A stretch of DNA of 64,000 bases from Stappia sp. 28M-7 (GTDB lineage Bacteria > Pseudomonadota > Alphaproteobacteria > Rhizobiales > Stappiaceae): assembly GCF_014252955.1 (NCBI RefSeq), contig NZ_JACMIA010000001.1, positions 4,526,001 through 4,590,000 of the forward strand, in the 5' to 3' direction. The translations under genes were made by a program, and so were the position numbers. Of this stretch, positions 56,932 through 64,000 are shown piece by piece (position 1 is the stretch's first letter; each line of letters begins with the position of its first letter). The notes under the pieces were generated by a model. It saw only the letters and a list, made by a program, of their open reading frames with translations, did not search any database and had not been told where the DNA came from.

Positions 56932-57570
56932 ATGACCGGACCCGTTGCAACCCTGCCGGCCGGCACGTCCGCCAGTGACGGCGGAACTGCCGGAACGGAG
57001 CATCGACCATCTTCCCCTGCCCGGCCCTCCGACGCGAGGGGCGAGCGCGCTGTTCCGCCCGCATCTCCAACAGATGCGGCCAGGCCGGCAGACAGCTCGG
57101 CAAGCGACCCCGCTGATCTTCTCTCCGCATCCTCCGTCGAGACGCCCATCGCGGGGCAGACGCTGGACGAACTGTCGGTTCCGGCGCAGGCGGGCGCGCC
57201 GCGCGCGGCCGAGGAACTTGGCCTCGGCGACCGTTACCGCTATCTCTCCGGGGCCTCGGGCAAGCGCTATCTGTTTTCCGGCGTCGATCTCGACGCGCTG
57301 GAGGACTTTCGCAACGCGGTCGTGGTGATCGGTCTCGGCGAGGCAAGCCCGGAGGGCGGTCATGCCCGCTGCGTGTGGATCGGCGAGATCGACCGAGACG
57401 GCATCCGCCGCGGTCCGGCCCTGCCGCGAGCCCTGTCCCGGGCAGCGGCAGAAGCACGCGGAACCGTTCTGGTCCACCTCCTGGCGGGCCGGGCGGCGGA
57501 GCGCCGCGAGGCGCTGGAGGATCTTGCGGCCGGCCTTGCCCGTGCCGGGCTGGAAACGCTGATCGCCTGA
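56932..57570 (+). CDS. Hypothetical protein with a conserved C-terminal region
   Basis: 212 residues, unrecognised. Residues 1-80 are low-complexity, rich in Ser, Ala, Pro and Asp. From about 85 on the sequence looks folded: RYRYLSGASGKRYLFSGVDL, EDFRNAVVVIGLG, ARCVWIGEIDRDG and VHLLAGRAAERREALEDLAAGL. No signal peptide or membrane helix. It stands on the plus strand between the tRNA and a DUF1761 gene 29 bases on, with which it may be co-transcribed. The function is unknown; GC-rich codon use matches its neighbours. Confidence 0.7.
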   Translation: MTGPVATLPAGTSASDGGTAGTEHRPSSPARPSDARGERAVPPASPTDAARPADSSASDPADLLSASSVETPIAGQTLDELSVPAQAGAPRAAEELGLGDRYRYLSGASGKRYLFSGVDLDALEDFRNAVVVIGLGEASPEGGHARCVWIGEIDRDGIRRGPALPRALSRAAAEARGTVLVHLLAGRAAERREALEDLAAGLARAGLETLIA

Positions 57571-57599
57571 ACGGCGAAAAATTGGAACGGATCAGGCTG

Positions 57600-57998
57600 A
57601 TGATGTTCGACGGGATCGACCTTCTCGCCGTGCTGGCCGCGGCAGTTGCTTCCTTCGCCGCCGGGGCGGTGTGGTACGGGGTGCTCGGCAAGGTGTGGAT
57701 GCGCGCCGCCCGCCTGGACGAGGCGGACATCAAGCCGCGACCGCTCCTGTTCCTCGCCACATTCGTCTGCCAGCTGGTGATGGCGCTGATCTTCGCCGGC
57801 ATCATCTACCACGCCGGCCCGATGACCGTGTCCAACGGCATCCTGTCGGCCGTCCTGGTCTGGACCGGCTTTCTCGCCACCAGCCTGATCGTCAACCACC
57901 GCTTCCAGGGCTCCTCCTGGGCGCTCACCCTGATCGACGGCGGCCACTGGCTGGCCGTTCTCCTCGCCCAGGGAATCGTTCTCGGTCTGATGGGCTGA
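57600..57998 (+). CDS. DUF1761 family membrane protein
   Basis: Small inner-membrane protein of 132 residues with four hydrophobic helices (about 6-27, 48-72, 78-98, 108-130). The DUF1761 features are AAAVASFAAGAVWYGVLGKVWM in the first helix and the VNHRFQG loop. The function is unknown. The start is ATGATG at 57600/57603, 29 bases after the previous gene. Confidence 0.82.
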   Translation: MMFDGIDLLAVLAAAVASFAAGAVWYGVLGKVWMRAARLDEADIKPRPLLFLATFVCQLVMALIFAGIIYHAGPMTVSNGILSAVLVWTGFLATSLIVNHRFQGSSWALTLIDGGHWLAVLLAQGIVLGLMG

Positions 57999-58059
57999 CG
58001 GATCAGGCGGACTTAACGCCGCGTCCCGCCCCGCCTACGAAAGAACGATTGCAGCAAAG

Positions 58060-58088
58060 TGGACGGCCCCCGCCGCGATCACCATAAT
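58060..58088 (+). promoter_or_regulatory. Candidate promoter of acs
   Basis: TGGACG (58060-58065) and CATAAT (58083-58088) are separated by 17 bases, 65 bases upstream of the acs start. The -10 coincides with the left arm of an inverted repeat. Confidence 0.45.
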
Positions 58089-58122
58089 GCCCGGCGACAA
58101 CTAGGGGTGCGCCGGCATTATG
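58083..58122. promoter_or_regulatory. Inverted repeat upstream of acs
   Basis: CATAATGCC(C)GGCG at 58083-58096 pairs with CGCCGGCATTATG at 58110-58122 with one bulged C and a 13-base loop. It starts in the presumed -10 element, so it could be an operator or a leader hairpin controlling acs. Confidence 0.5.
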
Positions 58123-58152
58123 CGCGCGCTTCGAGATACTGGGAGGATCCGT

Positions 58153-60093
<1,941 letters not shown>

Positions 60094-60115
60094 CGCAGGC
60101 AGGAAGACAACAAAG

Positions 60116-60148
60116 AAGGGGCGCGGGAGATGATCCCGCGCCCCTTTT
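60116..60148. terminator. Bidirectional terminator between acs and hemY
   Basis: A 13-bp perfect stem (AAGGGGCGCGGGA / TCCCGCGCCCCTT) with a five-base loop is followed by TTTT on the plus strand and by TTCTTTGTTGT-like sequence on the minus strand. It ends acs, and probably the convergent mic60-hemY transcript too. Confidence 0.9.
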
Positions 60149-60166
60149 GCATTCTCGTGCCCGCCG

Positions 60167-62005
60167 TCAATTGAAGAAGCGGTAACCCGGGTTCTTCGGC
60201 GGCTCCTCATCGTCGCCCCCATCCGGTCCCGGGTCGTCCGGCATGTGCTTCAGCGGAAACTCGATGGGCCGCGACAGGTCCTTGCCCTTGTCGTCCTTCG
60301 GCTCCGGTTTCGCATCGCCCTTCGCCGGGGCAGCCGGGGCTGCAGCTGCAGCTGCAGCCGCCGCTGCAGGAGCCGCCGCAGGCTTGGCCTCGCTCTTTTC
60401 CGCAAGGTCCTTCCCGGCGGCTGCCGTCTCGACCGGCTTTGCTGCCAGAGCAGGCGCAGGTGCAGGCTTTACCTCGGCCACGGGCTTCTCCGCGGCCTTC
60501 TCGGCCACCTTCTCCGGAGCCGTCTCCTCGACCTTGGCAACCGTCGCCGGCGTGTCGGCGGGCCTGGTTTCGGCAGCAGGCGCAGCCGGCGTCATCTCCA
60601 TGACCGGCCCGTCGTTCAGTGCATCGATCTCATCCGGCCGAGCCGGGATCGAGGCAGCAACCGCGGGAAGCGCCTCGAACATCGCCTCGTCCAGCGCCTC
60701 CAGAGAGGTGTCCTGGTGGTCGAGCGCGGCCGGAGGCGAGGTCCACACGAAAGCGTCCAGGCGGCCGTCGACCGGAGACACCGGCGCCCAGGCCTCGCTG
60801 ACGACGCCGTCGGCAACCCAGGCCGGATCTGCCGGCGCACGCACGGCGCGGGCGAGCCACTCGCGCACCCGTCCACGGTCGCCGTGCTGGGTTTCCTCCA
60901 GCTCCGCCATCAACAGGAAGGCCCGGCGGGTCGGCTCCAGCGTCATTGCCGCCTTGAGCTGGGCACGGGCCAGCGTGTAGTCGGAGGCCTCCAGCGCAGC
61001 ACGAGCCAGCGCCAGCGCGCCTTCCGCATTGTGCGCGCGCAGGGCCGCCAGCGCCTTGACCCGCTTCAGCCGGTCGAGCGCGGAATCGCCGGTGCGCGCA
61101 TGGGCATAGGCGTCCGCCAGATCGGGATGCGGCGAAAGCTTCCAGGTGGTCTCCACCACCTTCAGCGCCTTGCGGATGTCGCCGCGCCGGGTGGCAAGCC
61201 GTGCCGCAACCACCGCGGCCGGCACCAGATCGGGCGCAAGCCCGTGCGCCTCGGAGGCGAGCCCCTTGGCCTGATCCGGATCGCGGTCCTCCAGCTCAAG
61301 CGCCTGCGCGGTCAGCAACACCGCCTTGTGACGGCGGAAGGTCTTCTTGTCGATGAGCTTGGCCGCGTAATTGCGCTCCAGCGAACGGATCGCATCGGCC
61401 CAGTCGCCGGCAACGGCCTGATAGCCGAGCACCGCGCGGCCGGCCCAGGCAAGACCCGGCACCAGCTTCGCCGCTTCCTCGGCATAGTGGCGCGCGGCAA
61501 CCGGCTCGCCGACCCGCTCCGCCTCGACGTAGAGCCCGTGCAGACCCACCGGCTTCAGCTGGGGATCCTCCAGCATCGCCTCGAAGCGGCCGCGCGCCTC
61601 CTCGTGACGGCCCGCCAGTTGGGCGCTTTGGGCGAGCAGCAGGGAGGTCGCCGGCTCGTGGCCGAGCAGCTTGGCTGCCTCGCCGCCATAGCGCGAGGCG
61701 CTGGTGGCATCGCCCACGCCCAGCGCCAGCATGCCCTTCGACAGTGCGTCATAGCCGCGATCCCGACGGCGACGGCGGAAGAAGCGGCCGACAAGGCCAG
61801 GCGAGCGCATCAGGAACAGCGCCAGGTTCCACAGGAAGATGCCGATGGCCAGCAGCGCCGCCAGCGCTACGGCCGCGGTCATCAGCCCGGTCTCGATCCG
61901 GTAACCCTGCCAGTCCAGCGTGACGAGGCCGGGCCGGTCGGCAATCCACGCCATGCCGAGCGCGGCGGCGAAGACCAGGGCGATGAAAATCAGCAAGCGG
62001 ATCAT
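60167..62005 (-). CDS. hemY: HemY-type tetratricopeptide membrane protein
   Basis: Inner-membrane protein of the proteobacterial HemY family (TPR type, not protoporphyrinogen oxidase), linked by location and genetics to heme synthesis. 612 residues: two membrane helices (about 2-22 and 40-65), then a helical TPR-like array (about 85-400) with VWTSPP-containing conserved end, and an Ala/Pro/Glu/Lys-rich disordered tail (about 455-600) with an alanine run, ending PGYRFFN. The mic60 gene lies 61 bases upstream on the same strand. The long tail is typical of alphaproteobacterial members. Confidence 0.92.
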   Translation of the reverse strand: MIRLLIFIALVFAAALGMAWIADRPGLVTLDWQGYRIETGLMTAAVALAALLAIGIFLWNLALFLMRSPGLVGRFFRRRRRDRGYDALSKGMLALGVGDATSASRYGGEAAKLLGHEPATSLLLAQSAQLAGRHEEARGRFEAMLEDPQLKPVGLHGLYVEAERVGEPVAARHYAEEAAKLVPGLAWAGRAVLGYQAVAGDWADAIRSLERNYAAKLIDKKTFRRHKAVLLTAQALELEDRDPDQAKGLASEAHGLAPDLVPAAVVAARLATRRGDIRKALKVVETTWKLSPHPDLADAYAHARTGDSALDRLKRVKALAALRAHNAEGALALARAALEASDYTLARAQLKAAMTLEPTRRAFLLMAELEETQHGDRGRVREWLARAVRAPADPAWVADGVVSEAWAPVSPVDGRLDAFVWTSPPAALDHQDTSLEALDEAMFEALPAVAASIPARPDEIDALNDGPVMEMTPAAPAAETRPADTPATVAKVEETAPEKVAEKAAEKPVAEVKPAPAPALAAKPVETAAAGKDLAEKSEAKPAAAPAAAAAAAAAAPAAPAKGDAKPEPKDDKGKDLSRPIEFPLKHMPDDPGPDGGDDEEPPKNPGYRFFN

Positions 62006-62066
62006 GTCGTCTCTACTCCCGGCGGCTCGTTACCCGGCGATTGGTGCGCAACTGGCGCGGCGGTCG

Positions 62067-64000
62067 TCAGTTCGAGGCGGCCGGCGTCGCCGATCCGCCC
62101 ATCGATTTCAGCACGTCGCCGGTCACCCGGTCCATCAGCTCGTCGGCGGCAAGCCGGGCCCTGGCATCCGCCACCCAGTCCGCGCCGGCGGCACGTACCG
62201 CCTCCGGCAGCTCCTCGTAGGCGGCGAGCGCGCCGGCGAGATCGCCGCTGTCGACCCGCGCTTCCATGCGGCCGAGCGCGGCCTCGGGCGTTGCCGCATC
62301 GCTTTCGCCGGGCTGGCGAACCGAAACGAGCGAGCGGGCATTGGCCAGCAGGCTGCCGACGAGGTCGCCATCGGCAGGCGCATCGATCTGCGCTGCCATG
62401 GCGCGCGCCGCAACGGCGAAATCTGCCCGCAAGGCGGCACGGGTCGGCACGCCGCTTTCAGCGCGCGCTGCAAGGGCGGAAAGATCCGTCCCCTCCGGCA
62501 GCGCCGAGGAGACTGCCGCGAGCTCGGTCGCGTAGGACTCGCCCCGGTCCATCGCCGCGCGCAGCGACGAGACGGCAACGGCACGCGCCGCCGTTTCCCG
62601 CGCGCTGACATCGCCCATCTGCGCCTCGACGGGGGCAAGCCGCTCATCCAGCTCGGCAACGCGCCCGATCAGGCCGGACAGCTCCTGCTCGAGCTTCGTG
62701 GCCAGGGCATCCTGGCTGCCGGAGATCGTGTCGAGATCGCCGCGCAGGCCCGAGAGCTCCGACTTCAGCCCTTCGACGTCCTGCCCGAGCGAGGCCGCGC
62801 GGTCGCGCAGCTCGGCAACGCCGCCGGAAAGCTCCGAGGTGTCGGGAACCTTGGCCGCAAGCTCGTCGAGACGGGCGGTCAGTGCCTGCTGGCCTTCCGA
62901 GATCTGCTTGAGCGTCGTATCCAGCGTGCCCTGCGCCTCCTGCAGGCTGGCAAGGCCAGCCGTCTCGCCGGCACCGCCGGAGGACACGAACCGGCGAAGC
63001 TCGGCAAGGCCGGACTCGATCTGGTCGATGCGCGTTGCCGCTTCATCGGACAGGCCGCTTGCCACCGACCCGGACGAGAGGTCACGCAAGGACGTTTCAA
63101 GCGCGGCGATGCGCTCCTGGACGGCACTCAACGCGGCATCGGCGGCCGGGGCTTCACGCTCGGCGAGCCCTGCGATCTGCGTCTCTAGGCCGGTGATGCG
63201 GCTCTGCGCGGCGGTCAGCGCCGACCGCAATTCGGCCGATCCGCTGCCCGGGGACAGAAGACCCGCCTGATTGGCACCCCAAACGCCGCCAAGAGCGATG
63301 GCACCGCCCAGCAGCGAGGCGGCAAGCAATCCGCCGAAACCGGTCGAGGACTTCGCCTCGCTTGCCGACGTAGAGGCTGCAGGCTTGTCCGGCTTGGCCT
63401 GCGAAGACGCGCCCGAGGCTGCGGCCGATGCCGAAGAGGTCGGCTTGGCGGCAGCCCCACTGGCTGAGCCGGCGGCACCCGACGATGCCGAGGAAGACGA
63501 CGGAGTGGACGAGGAAGCCGCCCCCGAGGAGGGAGTTGCCGCAGCCGGCTTGGCTGCCGTGTCCGAGCCGGAGGATGACGGCGAGGGTGCCGAAGATGTG
63601 GGCGAGGCCTGCGAGCTGGCGGAAGACGCGCTGCTCCCGGTCGAGGCGGCCGAGGACGCGCCAGTGGACGGCTTCGCGCCGGCCGCGGCGGCAGACGGGG
63701 AAGCCGAGGCCCCGGGCGTCGAACCGCTTGCCGGGCCGGATGCCTGGCCGGGGGTGGGCTGGCTGCTCGTTGCGCTGCCTGCCGGCTTCGATGCCGCTCC
63801 AGGTGCAGCCGAAGTCTGCGAAGGAGAAGACGGCGACGCCGTCGAAGCCGAGGAACTGCCGGAAGACGCAGAAGCGGTCTTCGCCGCGCCCACTTCCTTG
63901 GCCTGCAGGTCGATGGTCACCGGCTTGCGCCCGGCGCCCGCCGCCCCCTTGGCGTCGGTCGCTTTCGGATCGCCCGCCTTCGGGTCGGCGGTTTTCGAAG
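62067..64000 (-). CDS. Mitofilin/Mic60 family inner-membrane protein (5' end outside window)
   Basis: Homologue of mitochondrial Mic60 (COG4223); 643 codons are visible and the frame stays open to the window edge, so the N terminus lies outside. Visible order: a low-complexity Ser/Ala/Pro/Thr region of about 200 residues with SSAS-type repeats, a membrane helix (GLLAASLLGGAIALGGVWGA), a long coiled coil of Glu/Leu/Ala/Ser heptads and a C-terminal mitofilin domain (GDLAGALAAYEELPEAVR). In alphaproteobacteria Mic60 shapes intracytoplasmic membranes and lies in the heme gene cluster; hemC/hemD probably follow off the edge. The apparent GTG start at 63920 is not needed. Confidence 0.9.
   Translation of the reverse strand, partial: SKTADPKAGDPKATDAKGAAGAGRKPVTIDLQAKEVGAAKTASASSGSSSASTASPSSPSQTSAAPGAASKPAGSATSSQPTPGQASGPASGSTPGASASPSAAAAGAKPSTGASSAASTGSSASSASSQASPTSSAPSPSSSGSDTAAKPAAATPSSGAASSSTPSSSSASSGAAGSASGAAAKPTSSASAAASGASSQAKPDKPAASTSASEAKSSTGFGGLLAASLLGGAIALGGVWGANQAGLLSPGSGSAELRSALTAAQSRITGLETQIAGLAEREAPAADAALSAVQERIAALETSLRDLSSGSVASGLSDEAATRIDQIESGLAELRRFVSSGGAGETAGLASLQEAQGTLDTTLKQISEGQQALTARLDELAAKVPDTSELSGGVAELRDRAASLGQDVEGLKSELSGLRGDLDTISGSQDALATKLEQELSGLIGRVAELDERLAPVEAQMGDVSARETAARAVAVSSLRAAMDRGESYATELAAVSSALPEGTDLSALAARAESGVPTRAALRADFAVAARAMAAQIDAPADGDLVGSLLANARSLVSVRQPGESDAATPEAALGRMEARVDSGDLAGALAAYEELPEAVRAAGADWVADARARLAADELMDRVTGDVLKSMGGSATPAASN

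Noticed and set aside
56504-57805. Minus-strand frame of 433 codons across tRNA-Thr
   Set aside because: It crosses the tRNA antisense, a well-known source of false proteins, and overlaps the plus-strand genes.

Overview
The window is one continuous stretch of a high-GC alphaproteobacterial chromosome, most likely from the order Hyphomicrobiales (Rhizobiales; a Stappia/Roseibium-like relative is plausible but not proven). Pointers are the ureDAB-(LprI-like)-ureC-(GST)-ureEFG operon, a 180-kDa-type NAD-glutamate dehydrogenase, a CenR-like response regulator, the metX-metW / hisC-tyrA divergent pair and a mic60-hemY pair. Genes are dense, often overlapping by ATGA or GTGA, and almost all are housekeeping. 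No phage, CRISPR array, rRNA or complete insertion sequence was seen.

Layout: 1-2147 (minus) holds a COG0523/CobW GTPase (cut by the window edge) and a penicillin-binding D,D-carboxypeptidase. 2376-8857 is the urease operon, preceded by a good sigma-54-type promoter match. 8867-13405 carries small metabolic genes (gamma-glutamylcyclotransferase, DUF2125, GNAT, EamA exporter, CitE-like lyase, DUF1737). 13399-17600 (minus) is dapF-mtaB-ftsY-yciB, a tightly overlapped operon. 17826-21482 holds pirin, an L,D-transpeptidase, the CenR-like regulator, a cyclic-nucleotide-binding protein and ohr with an exact operator/promoter. 21656-24882 holds msrQ, a 0.7-kb block of palindromic repeats, leuD and argC. 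25024-34007 has an AhpD-like protein, NAD-GDH, an UMF1-type transporter and typA. 34177-37640 has MarR plus a Bcr/CflA pump, then folP-folK. 37674-42012 is tyrA-hisC diverging from metX-metW, with structured leaders on both sides.

42012-42275 is a 264-bp MITE-like element with perfect 18-bp terminal inverted repeats flanked by TA; it supplies the present stop codons of both neighbouring convergent genes. 43210-52034 is the most distinctive accessory locus: a MarR regulator and flavin reductase diverge from an operon for a NicX-type ring-cleaving dioxygenase, an alpha/beta hydrolase, an acyl-CoA-dehydrogenase-fold flavoprotein lacking the usual catalytic glutamate, an acyl-CoA ligase and a complete TRAP transporter. 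This reads as an inducible uptake and ring-cleavage pathway, probably for a pyridine-type or similar aromatic acid, differing from the known nic/pic gene sets.

The right end holds leuC with a strong terminator, an HNH nuclease, a TadG/vWA protein, tRNA-Thr(CGT), acs, and a minus-strand mic60-hemY pair that runs out of the window.
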